This document shows, piece after piece, positions 1-7,852 of a stretch of 64,000 nt of DNA. The notes under the pieces are model-generated. The model saw nothing but the letters and a program-made list of their open reading frames with translations, ran no database searches and was not told the DNA's origin. Source of the DNA: Martelella sp. HB161492 (GTDB taxonomy: Bacteria; Pseudomonadota; Alphaproteobacteria; Rhizobiales; Rhizobiaceae); NCBI RefSeq assembly GCF_013184775.1, contig NZ_JAATVV010000010.1, positions 1 through 64,000 on the forward strand. Reading direction: 5' to 3'. The position numbers and the translations under genes were made by a program. Numbering within the stretch: position 1 is the first letter of the stretch; every line of letters begins with the position of its first letter.

Positions 1-410
1 GTGATTTCGCGTTGAACCGTAAGCTCCAGCTCCGTGGCGCCCCGTCGTTCGGTGAGGCGGCTTATAGACCTACCTAACCAATACCGTCAACGCCTTTTTG
101 AAGAAAAAATGACATTTTTTGTAAGGTACTGATAACATAGCATTTTTGTCATTTTTTCGATCTGCCGGGACCTTAAGAAAGCGTTAACAGTCACCCTTGC
201 CCACCGGTAAGGCAGAATATCCGAATGCTGTTTTTTTAGGCGCTCCACCGACCTCCCGGACCGGCCCTCCCGGCCAGTTCCTGTTCGCTATCGTGCTGAT
301 GAAGACTATAGCGCTTTTGCGCCGCAGCGGCTTTTGCATTAATCAAGGCGCGCGGCGGATTTTCATTGAACTGTCGCATAATATCGATGTCCTTCATGGG
401 AGCGCTCTTC
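1..410. other. Intergenic region before hrpB
   Basis: No convincing coding sequence. The left part holds a leftward promoter (listed separately). Around it are A/T tracts forming an inverted repeat: AAAAAATGAC at 104-113 and GTCATTTTTT at 148-157. These could be an UP-element-like region or a bidirectional protein-binding site. The right part carries the short leader of hrpB. Translations in this stretch are short and resemble no known protein. Confidence 0.6.
61..90 (-). promoter_or_regulatory. Strong leftward sigma-70-type promoter, possibly of an rRNA operon
   Basis: On the minus strand there is a -35 hexamer TTGACG (85-90) and a -10 hexamer TATAAG (61-66) separated by 18 bases. It is followed by a GC-rich leader beginning CCGCCTCACCGAACGACG that runs out of the window with no start codon seen. 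A near-consensus promoter with A/T tracts upstream and a GC-rich non-coding leader is what rhizobial rRNA operons show. The match to rrn leaders is from memory. A tRNA or ribosomal protein promoter is the alternative. Confidence 0.45.
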
Positions 411-2867
411 ATGGGCACATTGCCGGATCTGCCAGTCACAGAGATACTTGATCCGCTGGCCGAAGCACTCCTGACGGGCGGACTTGCCGTCTTGGCGGCC
501 CCGCCAGGTGCGGGAAAGACGACATTGGTGCCGCTCCATCTTCTCGCGGTCGCAGCCATGGGGCCCGGCAAGATCATCCTGATCGAGCCTCGCCGGCTGG
601 CAGCACGGGCAGCCGCCAACCGGATGGCGGAACTGCTGAACCAAGAGACAGGCGAAACGGTCGGCTACCGGATGCGGCTCGACAGCAAGATCTCGTCGAA
701 GACCCGTATTGAAGTGGTGACGGAGGGCGTGTTCACCCGCATGGCGCTGGATGATGCCGAGCTTTCCGGGATATCCGCCGTCATTTTCGACGAGTTTCAC
801 GAGCGTTCTCTGGATGGTGATTTCGGCCTGGCGCTCGCACTGGACATCCGCGCCGGCCTGCGCGAGGACCTGAAGATCCTCGTCATGTCGGCGACCCTCG
901 ATACGGCCGGCATTTCCGCGCGGCTCGGCAACGCCCCGGTGATAGAAAGCGCCGGACGGGCTTATCCGGTCACGCTCTGCTACCGGCCGCGCCCTGCCGG
1001 CGAACGGATCGAAGACAGCATGGCGCGGGCCATTTCCACAGCGCTTGCCGAAGCGACCGGATCGATCCTCGCCTTTCTGCCCGGCCAGGCCGAAATCACC
1101 CGGACCTTGGAGCGGCTTTCCGGCCGTGTTGGCGCGCATGTGACGCTGACCCCGCTCTATGGCAACCTGTCGCGCAGCCAGCAGGATGCCGCGATCCGCC
1201 CTGCGCCGGCCGGCACCCGCAAGGTGGTGCTGGCGACGGCGATTGCCGAGACCTCGATCACCATTGATGGCGTCACCATCGTGATCGACAGCGGGCTGAA
1301 ACGTCTTCCCGTGTTCGAGCCTTCGACCGGGATTACCCGGCTGGAGACCGTACGCGCCTCGCGCGCCGCCACCGATCAGCGCGCCGGCCGCGCCGGACGC
1401 ACGGCGCCAGGCACGGCGATCAGGCTCTGGCATGAGGGCCAGAATGCCGCTCTTGCCGCCTTTGACCCGCCGGAAATCCTGTCGAGCGATCTGACGGACT
1501 TTGCCCTCGACCTGGCCCATTGGGGGGTCACCGACCCGGCCTCCCTGCCCTTCATCGATCAGCCACCAGCCCCGGCACTGGCGGAATCGCGCCAGCTGCT
1601 GAAGCGCCTTGGTGCGCTCGACGATGACAACCGCATCACCGCGACCGGGCGAGACATCCGCGCGCTTTCGCTGCCGCCGCGCCTTGCCGCCATGGTGCGC
1701 CATGCCGCGCGCGAGGGCATGGCCGAAGACGCCGCCCGCCTTGCGGTGATGATGGGCGAACAGGGCCTGGGCGGCAATGGCACGGATCTCGCCGCACGGC
1801 TGTTGCGCTTTGCCGGCGAGCGCGGCCCGCGCGCCGAGGCCGCACGCAGCCTTGCAAGGCGGATCGCCGCAACCCTTGGCCAAAAGGCGCGGAGCGGAGC
1901 GATTTTCGATGTCGCGACCGCCCTGACCCATGCCTTTCCCGACCGGATTGCCATGCGACGCGGCGGCGCGGGCCGCTTTCTGCTTGCCAATGGACGCGGG
2001 GCCGAGCTGGCGGATGACGATGCGCTGGCAGCAGCGGATTTTCTCGTCGTCGCCGATCTTACCGGCGCGGCCGCCAAAAGCCGGATCCTCGCCGCTGCAA
2101 GCCTTTCGCGCCAGGCGCTGGAAACCGAAATGGCCGACGCCATTGAAACCGCGGATGAGTGTTTCTTCGACAAGCCGAGCGGCACTGTCCGGGCACGGCG
2201 GGTAAGACGGCTTGGCGCCCTGCTGCTTGAGGACACCCCGCGCGGCAAGCCCTCTGGCGCCATCGCAGCGGCGGCCCTTGCCGATGGCTTGCGGCAGACC
2301 GGACTTTCAGCGCTTTCTTTCTCGAAAGATGCAAACCATCTGCGCGAGCGGGTCAATTTCCTCCATCGCAAGCTCAGCGACAGCTGGCCCGATTTTTCAG
2401 ACGCAGCGCTGCTGGCCGATCTCGATGCCTGGTTCACTCCGTTTCAGACGGGTGTCACCGCGCTTGGTGCCGTGACGGCCAGAAGCCTGTCCGATGGCCT
2501 TGCCGCGATGCTCGGCTATGAACGCGGCCGTGAACTCGACCGGCTGGCGCCGACCCATTTCACCGCGCCGACCGATGAGCGGCACCCGATTCATTACGAC
2601 GGCGACGAACCGCGTCTTGTCATAAGGGTGCAGGAAATGTTCGGGCTCACCCGCCATCCTACGATTGCCGGTGACGTGCCGCTGCTTCTGGAACTGACCT
2701 CGCCCGCCCACCGGCCGATCCAGACAACCCGCGACCTGCCGGGATTCTGGGCCGGTTCGTGGAAGGATGTGCGTGCCGAGATGCGCGGACGCTATCCAAA
2801 ACATGTCTGGCCGGAAGACCCGGCCAGTGCGACACCGACACGCCGGGCCAAGCCGCGCGGGACATGA
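411..2867 (+). CDS. hrpB: ATP-dependent helicase HrpB (DEAH family)
   Basis: An 818-residue protein, the usual HrpB length. The Walker A segment is PPGAGKTT (Lys36), the DExH box is DEFH (residues 127-130), motif III is SATLD, and a QRAGRAGR motif VI lies in the second RecA domain. A long HrpB-type C-terminal region follows. HrpB proteins are predicted RNA helicases whose substrate in most bacteria is not established. The start at 411 is chosen because GGGAG lies 8-13 bases upstream. In-frame starts at 396 (ATG) and 366 (TTG) are less well placed. It stands alone, with regB 46 bases downstream on the same strand. Confidence 0.93.
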   Translation: MGTLPDLPVTEILDPLAEALLTGGLAVLAAPPGAGKTTLVPLHLLAVAAMGPGKIILIEPRRLAARAAANRMAELLNQETGETVGYRMRLDSKISSKTRIEVVTEGVFTRMALDDAELSGISAVIFDEFHERSLDGDFGLALALDIRAGLREDLKILVMSATLDTAGISARLGNAPVIESAGRAYPVTLCYRPRPAGERIEDSMARAISTALAEATGSILAFLPGQAEITRTLERLSGRVGAHVTLTPLYGNLSRSQQDAAIRPAPAGTRKVVLATAIAETSITIDGVTIVIDSGLKRLPVFEPSTGITRLETVRASRAATDQRAGRAGRTAPGTAIRLWHEGQNAALAAFDPPEILSSDLTDFALDLAHWGVTDPASLPFIDQPPAPALAESRQLLKRLGALDDDNRITATGRDIRALSLPPRLAAMVRHAAREGMAEDAARLAVMMGEQGLGGNGTDLAARLLRFAGERGPRAEAARSLARRIAATLGQKARSGAIFDVATALTHAFPDRIAMRRGGAGRFLLANGRGAELADDDALAAADFLVVADLTGAAAKSRILAAASLSRQALETEMADAIETADECFFDKPSGTVRARRVRRLGALLLEDTPRGKPSGAIAAAALADGLRQTGLSALSFSKDANHLRERVNFLHRKLSDSWPDFSDAALLADLDAWFTPFQTGVTALGAVTARSLSDGLAAMLGYERGRELDRLAPTHFTAPTDERHPIHYDGDEPRLVIRVQEMFGLTRHPTIAGDVPLLLELTSPAHRPIQTTRDLPGFWAGSWKDVRAEMRGRYPKHVWPEDPASATPTRRAKPRGT

Positions 2868-2913
2868 TAGGATCGCGCCAGCGCGCAGACATCGCACGGA
2901 CATGGAGAGGCGG

Positions 2914-4239
2914 ATGAGAACCCCGATACCCGACATGATGGAAGGCGAAGGCCGGCGTACCCTGCGCCTGGAAACGCTTGTCCGGCTGCGCTGGCTTGCC
3001 GCCGCAGGGCAGGTCGTGACGATTGCCATCGTCGCCTTCGGCCTTGGCTTCTCGATGCCGCTTGTGCCGGTCATCGTGCTGATTGCAGCGCTTGCCGTCG
3101 GCAATCTGGTGCTGGCGCTGCGTTTTCCGCTGACCCAGCGGGTCAGCCCCGGCAGCGCCTTTGTCATGATCGGCTTCGACATTCTCCAGCTCTCCGCCCT
3201 GCTCTTCCTGACCGGCGGCCTTGCCAATCCCTTCGTCGCGCTGATCTCAGTGCCGGTGATCATCTCCTTCACCGCCCTGCCGCTGAAACATGCGCTCACC
3301 CTTCTTGGCCTTGCCATCATCTGCGTATCCGGCTTCGCGCTGACGCCGTTTCCCCTGCCCTGGTATGACGGCGAAATGCTGGATGTTGATCCGGTGCTGC
3401 GCCTCGGCATCTGGATCGGCATTCTGGCAATGCTGGCCTTTGCCGCCTTCTACGCGCGGCGGATCTCGCTCGAAGCCCAGCAGATGGCCGACGCGCTGGC
3501 GGCAACCGAACTGGTGCTGCAGCGCGAGCAGCATCTGTCCGAGCTGGACGGCCTTGCCGCCGCCGCCGCCCACGAGCTTGGCACACCGCTGGCGACCATA
3601 CTGCTGGTGGCCAAGGAAATGGCCGCCACGCTTGGCACCGATGAACGCCACGGCGAGGACGTGATGCTTTTGGTCAGCCAGGCCCAACGCTGCCGTGAAA
3701 TTCTGGCGCGGCTCACCGCCATGTCGAAGGAGGACGAGGCCCATATGCGGCTTCTGCCGCTCTCCTCGCTGGTGGAAGATGTGGTCGCGCCGCACCGCCC
3801 CTTCATCAGCAACATCGAGATCATCTATGAGAACGCACGGGAGGATGAACCGGTCGGCATCCGCAATCCCGGCATCATCTTCGGCCTTGGCAATATCGTC
3901 GAGAACGCCGTCGAACATGCCGAGGAAAAGGTACGCCTCACGGTCGCATATGATGACAGCACGGTCACGATCGTCATTGAGGACGATGGCAGCGGCTATG
4001 CGGCAGAGATCCTGCCGCGCATCGGCGATCCCTTCGTTTCCGGTCGGGGCCGTGAAGCGGGAACGGCGCGTGCCGGAGGCATGGGCCTTGGCCTGTTCAT
4101 TGCCAAGACCCTTCTCGAACGCTCCGGCGCAACCTTGAGATTCACCAACCGGGAGCCCGAAGGATCGGGCGCCCGGATTGCCGTTTCTTGGCCGCGCCGG
4201 CGCATGGAAGCCGATTCCGCACCGCAGACGGCCGACTAA
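2914..4239 (+). CDS. regB: Redox sensor histidine kinase RegB/ActS
   Basis: A 441-residue membrane kinase of the RegB/PrrB/ActS family, which senses quinone-pool redox state and phosphorylates RegA. About six hydrophobic segments fill residues 25-180 and include the family quinone-binding motif GGLANPF (101-107). The H-box is AAAHELGTPLATI with phospho-acceptor His220. Cys260 lies exactly 40 residues after it, matching the redox-active cysteine of Rhodobacter RegB (His225/Cys265). A C-terminal ATPase domain with GGMGLGLF follows. GGAGAGG directly before the ATG at 2914 supports this start. Its partner regA lies 1.46 kb downstream, beyond a gene of opposite orientation. Confidence 0.94.
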   Translation: MRTPIPDMMEGEGRRTLRLETLVRLRWLAAAGQVVTIAIVAFGLGFSMPLVPVIVLIAALAVGNLVLALRFPLTQRVSPGSAFVMIGFDILQLSALLFLTGGLANPFVALISVPVIISFTALPLKHALTLLGLAIICVSGFALTPFPLPWYDGEMLDVDPVLRLGIWIGILAMLAFAAFYARRISLEAQQMADALAATELVLQREQHLSELDGLAAAAAHELGTPLATILLVAKEMAATLGTDERHGEDVMLLVSQAQRCREILARLTAMSKEDEAHMRLLPLSSLVEDVVAPHRPFISNIEIIYENAREDEPVGIRNPGIIFGLGNIVENAVEHAEEKVRLTVAYDDSTVTIVIEDDGSGYAAEILPRIGDPFVSGRGREAGTARAGGMGLGLFIAKTLLERSGATLRFTNREPEGSGARIAVSWPRRRMEADSAPQTAD

Positions 4240-5495
4240 CCTTCAACGGCGGGACGGATTTTCGCCGTCAGCACCGCACCTGCCGCCAGCAGCGAGAACA
4301 CCGCCAAAAGCCATGCCGGCGGCAGCGTGCTGCCGGTGGTCTGGATCAGCCAGGTGGCGGCAAGCGGCGTCAGACCGCCGACAATGGCAAAGCCGATATT
4401 GTAGACGAAGGCAACACCGGTATAGCGCACATCGGTCGGGAAGATCGCCGTCAGCATCACCGGCCCGACGCCCCAGGCAAAGGCGCCGATCAGCGAGATC
4501 ACGATCATCGCCGGCATCAGCGCCGCAATGCCTGACCCCATCCAGATATAGAGCGGGATGGCGGCAATGCCGAGCGCCAGGGCAGCGATGAAGGCTGGCA
4601 CCTTGATGCCGATATAATCGGAAATCAGCCCCGCCAGCGGCATGGGCAGCGAAAACAGGATCGTGCCGACAAGAACGGCACTGGCCACCGGATCGGCCTC
4701 ATAATGCAGGAATTCGGTGAGGTAGCTGTTCATGTAGAGATAGAGCAGCGGCACGGCGGCAGCACCGAGCCCGGTGATGAACAGCCCGGTGACGACCTGC
4801 CCGCCATGCTCTTTCAGAAGCGGTACAAGCGGAACCTTATGGGCACTGTCCTCCATCTCGGCAAAGGCCGGGCTTTCCGAAAGACGGGCGCGCAGCACGA
4901 AGCCGACAATGGCAATCACGCCGCCAATGAAGAAGCCGATCCGCCAGCCATAGCTCAAAACCGCTGCATCGGAGAGGCTTTGCTGGATCGCCCATTGCAC
5001 GGCCTGAGCCGCCAGCATGCCGACATTGATGATCATGAACAGCACGCCGCAGGCAAATCCGCGCCGCTTCGGCATGGTTTCGGTAATCAGCGTCATGGCG
5101 CCGGGGATCTCGCCACCAAGGCAGAGCCCCTGCACCATGCGCAGCACCACGAGCGCCACAGCCGCGAAAACACCCCATTCGGCATAGCCGGGCATCAGCG
5201 CGATCAGAAAGGTCGATCCCGCCATGCCGGCAATCGAGATGCGCAGCATCATCTTGCGGCCGTGGCGATCACCAAAATGGGAAAACAGCACCCCGCCAAT
5301 CGGGCGGACCAGATAGCCCGCAGCAAAGACGGCGAAGGCGGCCAGCATGCGCGCGGCGGCGTCTTCGGCGGGAAAGAACACCTGGCCGATCTGGGCGGCA
5401 AAGGTTGCGTAGATCACAAAATCATAAAATTCCAGGCCGCCGCCAAGGCTGCCGAGAAAAAGAGCGCGATTGCGCGCGCGTGCATTGCCGTCCAT
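4236..5495 (-). CDS. MFS metabolite:H+ symporter (MHS family)
   Basis: A 419-residue, 12-helix permease. The N-terminus GGGLEFYDFVIYATF, the loop motif GDRHGRK and the inner loop PKRRGFA are typical of the metabolite:H+ symporter group that includes ProP, KgtP, CitA and ShiA. The substrate cannot be read from sequence; an organic acid or zwitterion is likely. The start at 5495 is preceded by AAGGGGG about 8 bases upstream. Its stop overlaps the regB stop tail to tail (4236-4239). It sits in opposite orientation between regB and regA, which are usually adjacent. Confidence 0.85.
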   Translation of the reverse strand: MDGNARARNRALFLGSLGGGLEFYDFVIYATFAAQIGQVFFPAEDAAARMLAAFAVFAAGYLVRPIGGVLFSHFGDRHGRKMMLRISIAGMAGSTFLIALMPGYAEWGVFAAVALVVLRMVQGLCLGGEIPGAMTLITETMPKRRGFACGVLFMIINVGMLAAQAVQWAIQQSLSDAAVLSYGWRIGFFIGGVIAIVGFVLRARLSESPAFAEMEDSAHKVPLVPLLKEHGGQVVTGLFITGLGAAAVPLLYLYMNSYLTEFLHYEADPVASAVLVGTILFSLPMPLAGLISDYIGIKVPAFIAALALGIAAIPLYIWMGSGIAALMPAMIVISLIGAFAWGVGPVMLTAIFPTDVRYTGVAFVYNIGFAIVGGLTPLAATWLIQTTGSTLPPAWLLAVFSLLAAGAVLTAKIRPAVEG

Positions 5496-5702
5496 GCGCC
5501 GGATACCCCCTTGCAATTTATCAAGTGAGCGAAGGTGACAAAGCTTGCCAGCGAAGGCAAGCGCCATCACCAGTGATGCCTTTCCGACGTCACTTTGCGG
5601 AAAAACCGCCTGTTATGGGGTTTACCCCCACGAAAGGGAGGTTCATAAGCGTTATAAGGCGAGGAAGCAGAAAGCGGGCCGTACCCGCAACGAGATTGCA
5701 CC

Positions 5703-6308
5703 ATGACGAAAGTTGGCGAAGACACGACACTGGCAGCAGGCAAGGAAAGCACGCATGACGATTCATGGCCGGAGGAGCTTGGCCAGGAACGCAGCCTACT
5801 GATCGTAGATGACGACGGGCCATTTCTGCGGCGTCTCGGCCGTGCCATGGAGATCCGGGGCTTCGAGGTCGATATCGCCGAAAGCGTGGCCGAAGGCATC
5901 GAGAGCGCCCGCAACCGGCCACCCAAATTTGCCGTGATCGACCTGAGGCTTGGCGATGGCAACGGACTTGACGTGATTTCCGACATCCGCCGGCTGCGTG
6001 AGGACACGCATATCATTGTGCTGACCGGTTATGGCAATATCGCAACCGCTGTGACGGCGGTGAAGCTCGGCGCGCTGGATTATCTGGCCAAACCCGCCGA
6101 TGCCGACGATATCTTGAATGCGCTGCTGCAAAAGCCCGGCCATCGGGTCGAGCCGCCGGAAAACCCGATGTCGGCCGACCGGGTGCGCTGGGAACATATT
6201 CAGCGCATCTATGAGATGTGCGATCGCAATGTGTCCGAAACCGCCCGCAGGCTGAACATGCACCGCCGTACCCTGCAGCGCATTCTGGCAAAGCGCGCGC
6301 CGCGCTGA
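5703..6308 (+). CDS. regA: Redox response regulator RegA/ActR
   Basis: A 201-residue response regulator. The receiver domain has the acidic pair DDD near residues 36-38, phospho-acceptor Asp80 (FAVIDLRLGDGNG), a switch Thr in VLTGYG and Lys in LAKPAD. A short linker leads to a Fis-type helix-turn-helix (VSETARRLNMHRRTLQRIL) that is almost invariant in the RegA/ActR/PrrA family. It is somewhat longer than typical members because of an N-terminal extension of about 17 residues. It is the partner of the upstream RegB and is expected to control energy, carbon and nitrogen metabolism genes according to redox state. Confidence 0.93.
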   Translation: MTKVGEDTTLAAGKESTHDDSWPEELGQERSLLIVDDDGPFLRRLGRAMEIRGFEVDIAESVAEGIESARNRPPKFAVIDLRLGDGNGLDVISDIRRLREDTHIIVLTGYGNIATAVTAVKLGALDYLAKPADADDILNALLQKPGHRVEPPENPMSADRVRWEHIQRIYEMCDRNVSETARRLNMHRRTLQRILAKRAPR

Positions 6309-6333
6309 CGGCCCGGACAGGATAGCGGCAGTC

Positions 6334-6828
6334 TCAGCCGCCCTGCTCTTTCTCGAATTTTTCCAGTGCCCATTCGGCAAGCGTCAGACGCTCGGCCGCC
6401 AGGCGTGAAAATTCCAGCGTCAGCGCCTTGCGCCTGGCCGCAGGCAGGCGATGCTCCGGAGCCTCGCGCAGGATTTCCGCGCCGAATCGATCGGCCAGAA
6501 CAAGGCCGCAATCGTCCGGAAACACCTCAAGCGGCACCGCCGCATGGGTGGCAAAGAACAGCCGGTCGCAATAAGCGCGATAATCCGGCCATTTATGATC
6601 GACGCGAAAATCCTCCAGTGACGACTTGATCTCGATGATCCAGATCTCACCCTTGTCCGAAATGCTGATCAGATCCGCCCGGCGACCATTTCTGAGGGTC
6701 ATTTCCGCAATCGCTGCGTGGCGCATGTGCCGCAGCAGCTGCTGAACGCCACGGCGCACCAGAAGCGCATTTTCCGACTGCCGGCCATCAGCCATCGGAT
6801 TCTTGTTGTGCAGATCGATGATTGCCAT
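6334..6828 (-). CDS. mmcB: MmcB-like DNA repair putative endonuclease
   Basis: A 164-residue protein of the MmcB/PF06319 family, named in Caulobacter for mitomycin C sensitivity. It is a predicted restriction-endonuclease-fold nuclease: Asp52 in RRADLISI and the EIK triad (Glu66, Lys68) fit a PD-(D/E)xK active site. The start at 6828 follows a strong GGAGGTGG; the longer in-frame form would add 20 residues unlike the family. It is convergent with regA and divergent from the transpeptidase gene. I saw no alphaproteobacterial LexA box (GTTC-N7-GTTC) in the 170 bases upstream. Confidence 0.85.
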   Translation of the reverse strand: MAIIDLHNKNPMADGRQSENALLVRRGVQQLLRHMRHAAIAEMTLRNGRRADLISISDKGEIWIIEIKSSLEDFRVDHKWPDYRAYCDRLFFATHAAVPLEVFPDDCGLVLADRFGAEILREAPEHRLPAARRKALTLEFSRLAAERLTLAEWALEKFEKEQGG

Positions 6829-7002
6829 CGCCCACCTCCGGTTAATCGATGCATTTTGACAACATGACACGTCCTGCTTCCGTCGCAATGGAGCCGAAGC
6901 TTCTACTCGTGCTTGAATATAGACAAATTATTAACCATAAACTGTCTAAAATCCGCCGTAATTGCACAACCCACGGTTAACGCCCGGAGCACGAGTCTGT
7001 AC

Positions 7003-7644
7003 ATGTATATGAAATCCACCTTTCTTGCATTGTCCCTGACGGGGCTTCTGGCCGCCACCGGCTGCACCACCACGGCAGAAACGAAACCGGTGATGGCACC
7101 GGTTTCTGCCTATGCAGCCACCGTTGACGACGGTTTCCAGGTCCCGCGTGTTCCGATCCATCAGGTTCCCGACGCCTATCACCGCCAGATTGTCGAATAC
7201 AAGACCGACGAAAAGCCTGGCACCATCATCGTCGATACCAAGGACCGCTTCCTCTATTACGTGCTCGAAGACGGCAAGGCCGTGCGCTATGGCATCGGCG
7301 TTGGCCGTGATGGCTTCCGCTGGTCCGGCGAGGCCTATGTCGGCCGCCGCGCCGAATGGCCGACCTGGTATCCGCCCTTTGCCATGATCCAGCGCCAGCC
7401 GGAACTGAAGGAATATTCCGGCGGCATGGATCCGGGTGTCATGAACCCGCTCGGTGCCCGCGCACTCTATCTCTACCGCAACGGCAACGACACCATGTTC
7501 CGCATTCACGGCAATCCGGACTGGACCTCCATCGGTCAGGCCGTTTCGTCGGGCTGCATCCGCATGATCAATCAGGACATTATCGACCTCTATGCCCGCG
7601 TCGACCCCAAGGTCCGCACCAAGGTCATTGTTCTGGAAGGCTGA
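7003..7644 (+). CDS. L,D-transpeptidase, ErfK/YbiS/YcfS/YnhG type, lipoprotein
   Basis: A 213-residue exported protein. The N-terminus MYMKST plus a hydrophobic stretch ends at Cys21 in LLAATGC, a plausible though atypical lipobox (Ala at -3). A YkuD catalytic domain follows with the HGN motif at His169 and the nucleophile Cys185 in SSGCIRM. Such enzymes form 3-3 peptidoglycan crosslinks or attach proteins to peptidoglycan in the periplasm. The start may be either ATG 7003 or ATG 7009; the GGAG at 6985 is rather far from both. A CtrA-like half site TTAACCAT occurs at 6931-6938. Confidence 0.88.
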   Translation: MYMKSTFLALSLTGLLAATGCTTTAETKPVMAPVSAYAATVDDGFQVPRVPIHQVPDAYHRQIVEYKTDEKPGTIIVDTKDRFLYYVLEDGKAVRYGIGVGRDGFRWSGEAYVGRRAEWPTWYPPFAMIQRQPELKEYSGGMDPGVMNPLGARALYLYRNGNDTMFRIHGNPDWTSIGQAVSSGCIRMINQDIIDLYARVDPKVRTKVIVLEG

Positions 7645-7653
7645 TGAACCCTG

Positions 7654-7679
7654 CCCTGCCGGTACCGTATCCGGCAGGG
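7654..7679 (+). terminator. Stem-loop after the L,D-transpeptidase gene
   Basis: A perfect 9-bp stem CCCTGCCGG / CCGGCAGGG with an 8-base loop, 9 bases after the stop codon. The U-tract is poor (GTCTCCCG), so termination here is probable rather than certain. Confidence 0.45.
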
Positions 7680-7852
7680 TCTCCCGCTTGCGCTTCAGGG
7701 CGGCGATGCGTAAACCTTGCCTCAAATGTCGGCAGCGCCATGCGATCTGATGGAACAGGACCGCTGCCCTGACACATTTGTGGAGCTGCATGAGCCTGCC
7801 GATCCTCTTTTGGTTCCGGCCAGATCATGCGCCAATGAGGCAGGAGGGGATC

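Noticed and set aside
363-1931. A 522-codon minus-strand frame over hrpB, and a similar 525-codon one over addA (10938-12515)
   Set aside because: Both lie opposite genes with intact helicase motifs and have the low-complexity composition typical of antisense frames.
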